DNA from: DTJG01 sp964532995
GTDB lineage: Bacteria > Ratteibacteria > UBA8468 > B48-G9 > DTJG01
Direction of reading: 5' to 3'
Length of the DNA stretch: 64,000 bases
NCBI GenBank assembly: GCA_964532995.1
Contig: CAZHJN010000001.1
Span: 35,173 to 99,172, forward strand
The position numbers and the translations under genes are program-made. The notes below the pieces were generated by a model. It searched no databases and was not told the origin of the DNA. It saw only the letters and a program-made list of their open reading frames with translations. Shown one piece after another: positions 53,684 to 62,234 of the stretch; within the stretch, counting starts at the first letter, position 1; each line of letters opens with the position of its first letter.

Positions 53684-54495
53684 AAAATAAGAGATTCATC
53701 TTCGGAATAATCGGCTGCGGAAATATAGGAACCGCTCTCACAGAAGGACTGATAAGATTCGCCGGTGTCCCGCGCGATAGTATCTGTGCGGGTGATCTGG
53801 ATAAATCCAAGTCAGGTAAATTTAAAAAAAAATTCGGCATCTGCATTCTCAACAACGAAGCACTTGTAAAAAACTCCAGATTCATAATCATAGCAGTAAA
53901 ACCAAAAGATGTCCCGAAATTATGTTCAGATATTTCACAGAATTTGCAAAACTCCTCTATCATTGTCAGTGTTGCTGCGGGTATAACAATTGATTCCATC
54001 AGGAAGTTTTTGAAGAGGAAGTTGCCTGTTATAAGATTGATGCCAAATCTTGCAATCGGCCATGGTAAAGGACTTATAGGATACTGTAGCAAAGATATCC
54101 CGGAGAAAAACCTGCAAAAACTCATCAACACCCTTTCAAAATTGGGTTTTTGTTTTCGGGTAAAGGAAAAGGATATGTTTTCAGTAACGGTTGTTGCGGG
54201 CAGCGGTCCTGGTTTTCTTTTTTATCTTGCTGAGCTGATATATGGTTTTTTGAAAAAAAAGGGATTCCCGGATAAGGTTTCCAATCAGATTGTTGCAGGA
54301 CTTTTTGAAGGAACAGGCGTAATGCTTGGAAAAAGCGCTGCAACGCCTTCATTATTAAAAGAAAGGGTGTGCTCTCCAGGTGGAACAACGCTGGCGGGTC
54401 TGTCAAAGCTTATGGAGGCAAATATATCAGAGATAATTGATGCAGCTTTCCAAGCAGCAGAAAAAAGAGCGGTGGAGTTATCAGGTGAAAAATAA
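53680..54495 (+). CDS. proC: Pyrroline-5-carboxylate reductase
   Basis: Last step of proline synthesis. The 271 residues show FGIIGCGNIGTALTEGL, VKPKDVPKLC, MPNLAIGHGKGL, VVAGSGPGFLFYLAE and the C-terminal VCSPGGTTLAGLSKLME. The start is a TTG inside the TTGA of the preceding stop, behind a purine-rich AAGGAGAAG. No proA/proB is nearby. Confidence 0.95.
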   Translation: MKNKRFIFGIIGCGNIGTALTEGLIRFAGVPRDSICAGDLDKSKSGKFKKKFGICILNNEALVKNSRFIIIAVKPKDVPKLCSDISQNLQNSSIIVSVAAGITIDSIRKFLKRKLPVIRLMPNLAIGHGKGLIGYCSKDIPEKNLQKLINTLSKLGFCFRVKEKDMFSVTVVAGSGPGFLFYLAELIYGFLKKKGFPDKVSNQIVAGLFEGTGVMLGKSAATPSLLKERVCSPGGTTLAGLSKLMEANISEIIDAAFQAAEKRAVELSGEK

Positions 54496-54510
54496 TAAAC
54501 AGGGGGTTAT

Positions 54511-55326
54511 ATGAATGAACTTGATAGAATTAAAGAATCTGTTGAATTCTTAAAATCAATAACAGACACCACGGTTGAATTTGGAATCATACTCGGAACG
54601 GGTCTTGGTAAACTTGCTGAAAGGATAGATGTTGAAAAAATTATTTCGTATAGTTCAATTCCAAATTTTCCAGTTTCAACTGTTAAAGGTCACGCCGGTA
54701 ATTTGATTTTTGGCAGGATAGGGAAAAAGAAGGTTGTCGCTTTTCAGGGGCGATTTCATCTGTATGAAGGTTATTCTGCAAGGGAAATAGCACTGCCAAT
54801 AAGAGTCCTTAAATTCCTCGGGGCAAGCGTTCTGATTGAGTCAAATGCTGCTGGGGGATTGAATCCAATGTTCAAAGCGGGAGATATCGTTATTATTACT
54901 GATCATATCAATCTTACGGGTGCTAATCCTTTGATCGGAGAAAATTACGAGATACTTGGAGTTAGATTTCCTGATATGTCACAACCCTATGATGAAAAGC
55001 TTATAGAACTTGCGGAAAAAGTGGCTCTTGAAAAAAGAATTCCTGTGAAAAAGGGAGTGCTTGTTGGACTGACCGGACCAAATCTTGAAACAAAAGCAGA
55101 ATACAGATTTTTGAGGATGATAGGTGCTGATATGGTTTGTATGTCAACAGTTGTTGAAGTTATTGCCGCGGTTCATGCCGGATTAAAAGTCTTTGGAGTC
55201 TCTGTGATAAGTGATATGTGTTTACCGGATGCATTAAAGGTTGCAACATTTGAGGAAATTCTTGCAACGGCGACCGCAGCAGAACCCTTCTTGACTAATA
55301 TCGTTGAAAATATTATAATTAATTAA
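54511..55326 (+). CDS. punA: Purine nucleoside phosphorylase (PunA/PNP class)
   Basis: Phosphorolysis of purine nucleosides for salvage. The 271 residues carry GIILGTGLGKLAERI, the phosphate-site VKGHAGNLIFG, GRFHLYEGYSAREIALPIRV, SNAAGGLNPMFKAGDIVIITDHINLTG, LTGPNLETKAEYRFLR and MSTVVEVIAAVHAGLKV, all of the trimeric PNP family. Ribosome site AGGGGGT. It is 15 nt after proC. Confidence 0.93.
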   Translation: MNELDRIKESVEFLKSITDTTVEFGIILGTGLGKLAERIDVEKIISYSSIPNFPVSTVKGHAGNLIFGRIGKKKVVAFQGRFHLYEGYSAREIALPIRVLKFLGASVLIESNAAGGLNPMFKAGDIVIITDHINLTGANPLIGENYEILGVRFPDMSQPYDEKLIELAEKVALEKRIPVKKGVLVGLTGPNLETKAEYRFLRMIGADMVCMSTVVEVIAAVHAGLKVFGVSVISDMCLPDALKVATFEEILATATAAEPFLTNIVENIIIN

Positions 55327-55368
55327 TTACCAGGTTTAACAGTCTGATGTTTCAACCGGTGTCTCAAT

Positions 55369-55542
55369 ATGAAAGAAAAGAAAATGAAAACAGTTACAGA
55401 TACTGATGAGAAGAAAAAGCATGCCTTTAAGGAAAAGAAAAATATAAAATGCAGGGTTTGCTTCATTGTTGATGGTTATACACAAAACGAAAGAAAATGC
55501 AAGCACTGCGGTTCACAATTGTTTGATATAGATAGATATTGA
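55369..55542 (+). CDS. Small zinc-ribbon protein of unknown function
   Basis: A 57-residue protein starting with the ATG at 55369: a lysine-rich N-terminal half (about 1-27) followed by a compact zinc ribbon with CRVC (28-31) and CKHC (44-47). I do not recognise a family. Its stop overlaps the purine-rich AGGGGGG before rpsU, and its base composition fits the neighbours. The tandem CxxC pairs and placement argue for a real gene although it is short and its ribosome site is weak. Confidence 0.65.
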   Translation: MKEKKMKTVTDTDEKKKHAFKEKKNIKCRVCFIVDGYTQNERKCKHCGSQLFDIDRY

Positions 55543-55561
55543 GGGGGGTGACTGTATCTAA

Positions 55562-55729
55562 GTGGAAAGACAACATCGTGAACACTTCGAAAAACTGTTC
55601 AAACAGTTTAAACGCGAAGTTGAAAAAGAAGGTATCATCAGGGAAATAAAGAAACGCGAGTTCTATGAAAAACCCAGCCAGTTGAAGAGGCGCAAAAAAA
55701 TCAGAAAATATCGGCCTCAATCAATTTAA
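55562..55729 (+). CDS. rpsU: Ribosomal protein S21
   Basis: Small 30S protein, 55 residues from a GTG at 55562. The C-terminal three-quarters match S21: FKQFKREVEKEGIIREI and the diagnostic KKREFYEKPSQLKRRK, then a basic tail. A TAA immediately precedes the GTG, and AGGGGGG ends 13 nt before it, which is long. In the adjacent frame the preceding codons from GTG 55548 read V-T-V-S-K; one extra A near 55560 would join them to give an S21-like MTVSKVERQ N-terminus. The true start, or a base error, is therefore open. It abuts the kinase gene (1-nt gap). Confidence 0.88.
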   Translation: MERQHREHFEKLFKQFKREVEKEGIIREIKKREFYEKPSQLKRRKKIRKYRPQSI

Positions 55730-55730
55730 T

Positions 55731-56743
55731 ATGAGATGCGAACAATTCATTACAGTCGGTCTGAATCCGTGTCTCGATATCAATTGTTATGTAAAAAATT
55801 TTAAAATCGATGACATAGCTCGCATTAAAGAAAAAAGAATAAGTGCTGGCGGAAAAGCTTTTAATGTTGCGAAATTTTTAAATCAATACCGTAGAATTGT
55901 TAAACCTGTTGGAATAGCCGGTGGATATAATGGAGGACGATTCAAAAGTCTTTTGGAAAAAGATAAAATACCCACAGAATATCTCTTCAATATATCCGGC
56001 GAAATTAGAGAAAACTATAATTTTTTTTTGAAAATGGTACTGTATTGAAGTTTAATGAACCAGGACCATCAATATCAGAAAAAACATCTGAAAAGATTCT
56101 GGATTTCATAATCAATCTTGATTTTTCCTCAACAGACTGGATACTTTTTTGTGGAAGTTTGCCCCCCGGTATGCAATTAAATTTTTATAAGAAAGCGATC
56201 GAAAGGATCCGGAGTAAAAATACTGGAATAAAAATAGGCATTGATGCTGATGGACAATACCTGAAATACGGTATTTGTGCAAAACCTGATCTTATTAAAC
56301 CAAATATTAAGGAACTTGAGCGACTTGTATCCAGAAAAATCACAGGATTTGATCAGCTTATGGGAGCCGGTGAAAGATTTCTTAGGTCAGGGATATCTTT
56401 CATACTCGTGACTATGGGAGAAAAAGGTGCTGTCGGATTTTCAAAAGAAGGTGTTTTTTATACAAAAGGTCCTCAGATAAAAAAGGCTGGTTCTGTCGGT
56501 TGCGGAGACGTTTTTCTCGCAGGTTTTATTTTATCCTTTTCAGAAACAGGAAATTTTAAGGAATCTTTAAAATTTGCCACCGCCGCAGGGACAGCAAAAG
56601 CCGCTAAATCATTTACAGATATTCCTGAACCCAAAGAGGTGAAAAAATTTTTGAAGAAAATCCTTATCTGGAATCTCGATGACCCTGACGGAAAAACAAA
56701 AAAACTAAGCCTCCAAGAAGTGCCTGTGATAGAATCAACATAA
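55731..56743 (+). pseudogene. PfkB-family sugar-phosphate kinase (1-phosphofructokinase/LacC type), frame interrupted at a T9 tract
   Basis: The two halves make one kinase. The first frame (55731-56048) begins with the VGLNPCLDINCYV substrate motif and GGKAFNVAKFLNQ, then runs into a stop after the nine-T run at 56021-56029. The second frame, open over this region and continuing to 56743, holds SLPPGMQ, DADGQYL, KPNIKELERLV, MGEKGAVGF and the catalytic GCGDVFLAGF. Restoring one T (ten) or dropping two (seven) joins RENYNF to FENGTVLKFNEPGP, as expected for the family, for about 337 residues. It may be a homopolymer sequencing error, a slippage-expressed gene or a new pseudogene. The second frame could also start at TTG 56045. 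It overlaps the convergent flippase by 80 nt. Confidence 0.85.
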
Positions 56744-57608
56744 GATTTATAATTGACATTGCAATAGCTGCATCCTTACCAAGATAAGGTTGAAAGAAAA
56801 AAAGATAGCTGTACTCTCTAATTCCAAGTCCACCAAGGGATGGAACAATAGCAGAAAGCCAGATAATGGGAATAAACACAAAAAATAATGGAAAGGGCAC
56901 AGGCATGCCATCCGATTGATAAACCACAGATGCAGCAAGATACTGAACATATATTGAAAGAATCTGTACCGCTATGCTTGCACATATAGACCTGGTAAGA
57001 ATGCGACTGTTAATACCATATTCCCTGAGATGGTTATAGAATGCCACAAACTTCTGTCTGAGTTTAACAGGGAAAATTCCACCGATTACAGCAGCAGGTC
57101 TATCCCACATGATCAGCAACCATACAAAAAGCAGAAGAACCAATAATGAGGCAAACATAATTTTCAATTTTGCAGGCAGGTTTTTTTCATAGGAAAGAAG
57201 ACTTATTATGGCCATTGCCACAATTGTTGAAGACCCGATAAAGCGGTCGAAAACAACAGAAGTTGCTGCTTTCAGTTTCTGGTGATGATTGCGCGTTATA
57301 TATAGAATTTTTACGGCATCTCCACCGGTACCGGTTGGTAAAAGAACATTAAAAAACATTCCAATCACTGATAGTTTCCATATGTTTGAAAAAGTAATTT
57401 CTCGTCTGAATTCATCAAGAACAGAATACCATCTCAAAGCGACAAAAAAAGTAATTAAGTAATTAAGTGTCAGCATCCATATAAGTGTAAAAATAGAAAC
57501 ATTCTTAAAAATACCGGTCAGCTCAAAAAAATTTACTTTTTTAAATACGAGAAAGATAAAAAAGATACTTACAAATACTTTTAAAATAATTCCTGTCAGT
57601 TTCTTCAT
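56664..57608 (-). CDS. Flippase-like membrane protein (UPF0104/MprF N-terminal domain type)
   Basis: A 314-residue integral membrane protein with about seven or eight spans. Conserved features of the lysylphosphatidylglycerol-synthase TM/AglD family are visible: NVLLPTGTGGDAVKI (about 92-106), VVFDRFIG, and PSLGGLGIREYSY (about 257-269). Family members are proposed to flip lipid-linked substrates. No catalytic domain is attached. It is the last gene of the riboflavin operon, 1 nt after nusB, and its 3' end overlaps the kinase on the other strand by 80 nt. Confidence 0.82.
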   Translation of the reverse strand: MKKLTGIILKVFVSIFFIFLVFKKVNFFELTGIFKNVSIFTLIWMLTLNYLITFFVALRWYSVLDEFRREITFSNIWKLSVIGMFFNVLLPTGTGGDAVKILYITRNHHQKLKAATSVVFDRFIGSSTIVAMAIISLLSYEKNLPAKLKIMFASLLVLLLFVWLLIMWDRPAAVIGGIFPVKLRQKFVAFYNHLREYGINSRILTRSICASIAVQILSIYVQYLAASVVYQSDGMPVPFPLFFVFIPIIWLSAIVPSLGGLGIREYSYLFFFQPYLGKDAAIAMSIINLMLILSQALLGGLVFLFFRQGHRDSR

Positions 57609-57609
57609 C

Positions 57610-58041
57610 TTACTGTGCTTTGTCGGGCTGTGTGGGAATCTCTTCTTTCATTATTTTATCCAGGATTCCATTGATAAATTTGCCTGAATCCGGCGAACTG
57701 TAAATTTTTGAAATCTCTATTGCTTCGTCGATCGCAACAATACCAGGCACATCAGAATCAAAAATCATTTCATAAACAGCAATTCTTAAAATGTTACGAT
57801 CAATATAACTCATCCTCGAAATATCCCAGTTCTTGCTGTATTTTGCAAGCAGTCCGTCAATGTAAGAAATGTTTTTTATAACACCATAGACAATCAACTC
57901 AACTTTTGAACGTACGCATTTATCTTCATTTATCTCGTTTAATGCCTTTAAAGCATATTGCTCGGACATAATATTCTGTATGTCAAGCTGATAGCAGATT
58001 TCAAGAGCAACTATCCTTGCTCTGCGGGATGCTTTTCTCAT
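57610..58041 (-). CDS. nusB: Transcription antitermination factor NusB
   Basis: RNA-binding all-helical factor for rRNA antitermination. The 143 residues start RKASRRARIVALEICYQLDIQ and include SYIDRNILRIAVYEMIF, and IAIDEAIEISKIYSSPDSGKFINGILDKI, typical of NusB. It overlaps ribH by 4 nt, the common ribH-nusB arrangement. Confidence 0.95.
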   Translation of the reverse strand: MRKASRRARIVALEICYQLDIQNIMSEQYALKALNEINEDKCVRSKVELIVYGVIKNISYIDGLLAKYSKNWDISRMSYIDRNILRIAVYEMIFDSDVPGIVAIDEAIEISKIYSSPDSGKFINGILDKIMKEEIPTQPDKAQ

Positions 58042-58502
58042 TTAAATATTTCGTTTACATTAGCCATTTCAATTGCGGAAAGAGCCGCCTGCCAGCCTTT
58101 GTTTCCCATTTTTGTACCTGCTCTTTCGGTTGCCTGTTCAATACTGTCAGCAACAATAATTCCAGAGGTCACAGGCACAAGTCCTTCACCATTGATCTGG
58201 CCGAGAATTCTGGTTACCTGTCCTGCAACATATTCAAAATGAGGTGTGGCTCCACGCAGTACGACTCCAAGGCATATTAAAGCACTATATCTACCAGAAT
58301 TTACCATTTTTCTTGCCATAAAACCTATCTCAAATGAACCTGGAACCCATACAACATCAATATCCTTTTCGTTTGCACCATGCCTTACAAGACAATCAAC
58401 CGCACCTTCAAGAAGACTTTTTGTCAGAAAATCATTAAATCTGCTTGCCACAATTCCAAACCGTTTCCCATCAGCAGAAAGCCTTCCTTCAAAAACTTTC
58501 AT
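58038..58502 (-). CDS. ribH: 6,7-dimethyl-8-ribityllumazine synthase
   Basis: Penultimate riboflavin enzyme, forming a capsid-like shell. The 154 residues have FGIVASRFNDFLTKSLLEGA, WVPGSFEI, CLGVVLRGATPHFEYVAGQ and GKNKG-like GNKGWQAALSAIEMAN. It overlaps ribBA and nusB by 4 nt each. Confidence 0.96.
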   Translation of the reverse strand: MKVFEGRLSADGKRFGIVASRFNDFLTKSLLEGAVDCLVRHGANEKDIDVVWVPGSFEIGFMARKMVNSGRYSALICLGVVLRGATPHFEYVAGQVTRILGQINGEGLVPVTSGIIVADSIEQATERAGTKMGNKGWQAALSAIEMANVNEIFK

Positions 58503-59746
58503 TTTTCCCCCTTTTTACATTGGATTTTAATAAGATGTTTCAACTTCTTCTTTTTTGTTTTCAAATAGTTTAAGGAATATTCATTTGGAGGAACTTCTAT
58601 TGGTAATCGATCCACTATCGTAATACCATAACCCTCAAGTCCCACTATCTTGCGTGGATTATTGGTAAGAAGACGAATACTGGTGAAACCAAGATCAAGA
58701 AGGATCTGTGCTCCTATTCCATAATCTCTTAAATCATCGGGATATCCAAGATAAAGATTTGCTTCAACAGTATCAAGTTTTTTTTCTGACTGGAGTTTGT
58801 ATGCCCGAAGTTTATCCTCAAGTCCTATGCCTCTTCCTTCCTGTGGCAGGTATATCAAAGCTCCACCCTCTCTTGAAATCATTGAAAGAGACTTATGTAA
58901 TTGATCTCCGCAATCGCATTTACGTGAATGAAAAATATCTCCTGTAAGACACTGAGAATGAACCCTTACAAGCGGAACTTTTTTGCTTCCGGGTATTTTT
59001 TTTACAAGAGCAAGATGATTATTAAATTCAATTTTGTCTTTGTAAAGAAAAAGTTCAAACATTCCAAATTCAGTCGGCAATTCCACAGAAATGATACGAT
59101 CGACCAGTTTTTCCCTTGTTCTTCTGTATTTTATCAAATCCGCTATCGTTATAATCTTGAATCCATGTTTTTTTGCAAATTTTACAAGCTCTGGCATTCT
59201 TGCCATTGAACCATCATCTGCCATTATTTCGCAGATCACACCAGCAGGATAATGACCTGCAAGCCTCGCAAGGTCAACTGCTGCTTCAGTGTGTCCTGCC
59301 CGCACCAGTACCCCGCCTTCTTTTGCCCTTATTGGAAACACATGGCCCGGTATTGCAAGATCTTCTGGTTTTGCGTTCGGGTCAATCAGAACTTTTATAG
59401 TTTTCGCCCTATCAAAAGCAGATATTCCGGTTGTAACGCCTTTCTTTGCATCAACAGAAACAGTGAAATTTGTGTGATGTAAAGCTGTATTACATTCTGT
59501 CATTGGAAACAGGTTCAACTGTTTTATCCTTTCTTCAGTTAAAGCAACACAAATCAATCCTCTTGCGTATTTTGCCATGAAATTTATACCGGCTGGCGTG
59601 ATTTTCTGCGCCGAACAGATAAGATCTCCCTCATTTTCTCTTTTAACATCGTCGACAACAATAACAAATCTCCCTCTTTTCAAATCTTTAATTGCATCCT
59701 CAATGCTGCTGATCTCAGAAAATAGCTTCTTTACTGATTTTTGCAT
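58499..59746 (-). CDS. ribBA: Bifunctional DHBP synthase / GTP cyclohydrolase II (RibBA)
   Basis: Supplies both riboflavin precursors. Residues 1-205 are RibB, with DDVKRENEGDLICSAQ and GHTEAAVDLARLAG. Residues 215-410 are RibA, with RVHSQCLTGDIFHSRKCDCG (zinc cysteines), PQEGRGIGLEDKLRAY and LLTNNPRKI. AAGGGG lies four bases before the ATG. The start overlaps ribE by 32 nt. Confidence 0.96.
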   Translation of the reverse strand: MQKSVKKLFSEISSIEDAIKDLKRGRFVIVVDDVKRENEGDLICSAQKITPAGINFMAKYARGLICVALTEERIKQLNLFPMTECNTALHHTNFTVSVDAKKGVTTGISAFDRAKTIKVLIDPNAKPEDLAIPGHVFPIRAKEGGVLVRAGHTEAAVDLARLAGHYPAGVICEIMADDGSMARMPELVKFAKKHGFKIITIADLIKYRRTREKLVDRIISVELPTEFGMFELFLYKDKIEFNNHLALVKKIPGSKKVPLVRVHSQCLTGDIFHSRKCDCGDQLHKSLSMISREGGALIYLPQEGRGIGLEDKLRAYKLQSEKKLDTVEANLYLGYPDDLRDYGIGAQILLDLGFTSIRLLTNNPRKIVGLEGYGITIVDRLPIEVPPNEYSLNYLKTKKKKLKHLIKIQCKKGEK

Positions 59747-60344
59747 GTTTCCCCTTGATATTTATTTCCTTTTCAATCAGAGTTTTAACCATCATATCAA
59801 TTTCAACATTAACCTCTTCGCCATTTTTCTTGTTTTTCATTGTGGTATTCTTTATTGTATGTGGTATAAGCCATATTGAAATATGCTCTTTTGATAAATC
59901 TGCCACTGTAAGAGAAATACCATCAACACCAATAGAACCTTTCTTTACAAAATAATCAGAATACCCGGCAGGTATTTTTATAACAATAACAAAACTATCT
60001 CCCTGCCGTCTTATTGATGTTATCCTGGTCTTAAAATCTATATGTCCTGAAAGTAAGTGCCCGCCAATCCTTGATCCATATTTCACAGCTCTTTCAAGAT
60101 TTACAGAAGTTTTTGGTTTCACATTTCCAAGAGTTGTTAATCTGATAGTTTCCGGGGAAAGGCTTACATAAAATACAGGAAATTTTATGTTTTCAATCGT
60201 TAAACAGACTCCATCAACACTGATACTGTCTCCTGCTGATAAATCATCAAATACCTTATCTGCTCTTATTCCAAGTACCACCATATTTCCCTTATCTCTT
60301 TTTTCAACAACTGTACCTGTTTCCTCAATTATCCCTGAAAACAT
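59715..60344 (-). CDS. ribE: Riboflavin synthase (alpha subunit)
   Basis: Dismutates two lumazines to riboflavin. The 209 residues show the internal duplication: MFSGIIEETGTV with DSISVDGVCLTI, then GGHLLSGHIDFKTRI and GSIGVDGISLTVAD in the second lumazine-binding barrel. It overlaps ribD by 20 nt and ribBA by 32 nt. Confidence 0.96.
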   Translation of the reverse strand: MFSGIIEETGTVVEKRDKGNMVVLGIRADKVFDDLSAGDSISVDGVCLTIENIKFPVFYVSLSPETIRLTTLGNVKPKTSVNLERAVKYGSRIGGHLLSGHIDFKTRITSIRRQGDSFVIVIKIPAGYSDYFVKKGSIGVDGISLTVADLSKEHISIWLIPHTIKNTTMKNKKNGEEVNVEIDMMVKTLIEKEINIKGKHAKISKEAIF

Positions 60345-61446
60345 TTTTAAATCTCAGTAATACATCATTATTGAATCTTACCACCTCTTCCAGAAGCAGT
60401 CCTGATTCAGTTTCCGGTGAAATTATTTTACCTTCAATGGGTGGATAAACAGAAGCACCTCCGATAATTTTTCCGCCCACAAAAGCATAAATACTGTCAA
60501 AAAAACCACTTTTGTAAAATGAGGTCAGAATTTTTGTACCGCCTTCAACAAAAATTTTTCCAATCCCTTCAGAATATAGATATCTGATTATCTCTTTAAT
60601 ATCAAGCAGTCCATCTTCTCCTTTTTGCACCTTAATCAATCTGACGTTTTCCGGAAAGGTTTTATTATCCATGATATCACCGGCTGTGAAAACCAGAACC
60701 TTTGCACATTTATTGAGAAAAACCTTTGAATTCTCAGGAATTCTGAGATCTGAATCGAGTATAATCTTGAAAAATCTCTTTTTTTCTGCAATGGTTTTTC
60801 TTATTCCAGAAGGAATACAAAAGTCAAGAGAAGGGTTGTCTTTTAACACAGTCCCAATTCCAATGAGAATTGCATCATACTCAAATCTCAGTTTTTTTGA
60901 AAAAGATCTCGCATACTCGGATGTGATCCATTTTGATCTGCCATAAACATCAGCAATCTTGCCATCTATGCTCATTGCCCATTTCAATGTTATAAATGGC
61001 CTTTTCTTTTCAAAAAATGTGAAATATGATTCATTTAATTTTCGCGCTTCAACTTCAAGCAAACCATACCTAACTTCAATACCATTGTTCCTGAGTATTT
61101 CCACACTCTTTCCATTAACAGCAGGATTAGGATCAATTGTGCAGAATACAACCTTCCTTATACCGGATTTGATAATCAGGTCAGTGCATGGCGGTGTTTT
61201 TCCATAATGACAGCAGGGTTCCAGATTAACATAAAGATTCGCTTTTTTTGATTTAATACCAGCCACCTTGATTGCTTCAACTTCTGCATGAGGAAGGCCA
61301 AATGCTTTATGCCATCCCTGTCCAACAACATGATTACCTTTAACAACCAATGCCCCAACCATCGGGTTTGGACTGACCAACCCTGAACCATTTTTTGCAA
61401 GGATAAGACACTTATTGAGAAAGAACTCATCCCTGGACTGTTTCAT
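60325..61446 (-). CDS. ribD: Bifunctional riboflavin deaminase/reductase (RibD)
   Basis: Two successive steps after GTP cyclohydrolase. The 373 residues have a zinc deaminase domain (1-145: GLPHAEVEAIKVAG, NLEPCCHYGKTPPC) and a reductase domain (150-373: LKWAMSIDGKIAD, SEYARSFSKKLRFEYDAILIGIGT, FVEGGTKILTSFY). No FMN riboswitch precedes it because the gene lies third in its operon. It overlaps the SDR gene by 4 nt. Confidence 0.96.
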   Translation of the reverse strand: MKQSRDEFFLNKCLILAKNGSGLVSPNPMVGALVVKGNHVVGQGWHKAFGLPHAEVEAIKVAGIKSKKANLYVNLEPCCHYGKTPPCTDLIIKSGIRKVVFCTIDPNPAVNGKSVEILRNNGIEVRYGLLEVEARKLNESYFTFFEKKRPFITLKWAMSIDGKIADVYGRSKWITSEYARSFSKKLRFEYDAILIGIGTVLKDNPSLDFCIPSGIRKTIAEKKRFFKIILDSDLRIPENSKVFLNKCAKVLVFTAGDIMDNKTFPENVRLIKVQKGEDGLLDIKEIIRYLYSEGIGKIFVEGGTKILTSFYKSGFFDSIYAFVGGKIIGGASVYPPIEGKIISPETESGLLLEEVVRFNNDVLLRFKNVFRDN

Positions 61447-62231
61447 CTCATTTCCTGACCACCCGTCACATTGATTGCCTGTCCTGTCATATAACTTGAC
61501 CCATCAGATGCAAGAAACAATGCCACATTTAAAACATCTCTGTATGTGCATGGTCTTCCGAGAGGAACCTGTTCCACATACTTTTTCCTGACTTCTTCAA
61601 CTGAAATACCCCATTTCTTTGAATACTGCTGGAATAAACTCGTCTGCCAGAGCGGACTTTCAAGAATGTTTCCGGGACATATTGCATTGACCCTTATGCC
61701 GAAAGGAGCCAGATCAAGAGCCATGCTCTGCGTAAGCCCTATTCCACCAAATTTACTTGCTGCATAAGCAGAATTCCAGTAACTTCCTTTTTTCCCTGAT
61801 TTTGAGTTTATCTGTATGATAACTCCACTTTTCTTTTTCTTCATAACTTTTGCAACATGTTTTGCGCATATAAAATATCCTGTAAGATTAATCTCTATAA
61901 TCTTCCTCCATAATTGCTCGGGAAATTCGGTAATTTCATAGGAATAAAGAATACCCGCATTTGCTATAAGTATATCAATGCTGCCAAGTTCTGATTCAAT
62001 TGTTGACACTTCTTTCTCAACCTGTTTTTCATCGGTAATGTCAATAATTGCTTTCCTTCCAAGTCGTTTCATATTACTGAGTTTTTCAGCAACCTTATCA
62101 AGCCCTTCCTGGTTAATATCCCACGGACATACGATTGCTCCCTGTTCAGCAAATCCATAACTTAAAGCTTCTCCCAGACCGCGTGCAGCACCTGTTATAA
62201 CGGTTATTTTATTATTTACGTCTGAACCCAT
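61443..62231 (-). CDS. Sorbitol-6-phosphate-dehydrogenase-like SDR (SrlD-like)
   Basis: NAD(H)-dependent short-chain dehydrogenase, 262 residues. It has TGAARGLGEALS, NAG, the catalytic Ser-Tyr-Lys around INSKSGKKGSYWNSAYAASK, and the C-terminal YMTGQAINVTGGQEM. The QINSKSGK-G and VPLGRPCTYRDVLNVALF segments closely match my memory of E. coli SrlD, so a sugar-phosphate or polyol substrate is likely. It lies 3 nt after a zinc alcohol dehydrogenase and overlaps ribD by 4 nt. Confidence 0.85.
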   Translation of the reverse strand: MGSDVNNKITVITGAARGLGEALSYGFAEQGAIVCPWDINQEGLDKVAEKLSNMKRLGRKAIIDITDEKQVEKEVSTIESELGSIDILIANAGILYSYEITEFPEQLWRKIIEINLTGYFICAKHVAKVMKKKKSGVIIQINSKSGKKGSYWNSAYAASKFGGIGLTQSMALDLAPFGIRVNAICPGNILESPLWQTSLFQQYSKKWGISVEEVRKKYVEQVPLGRPCTYRDVLNVALFLASDGSSYMTGQAINVTGGQEMR

Positions 62232-62234
62232 TTG

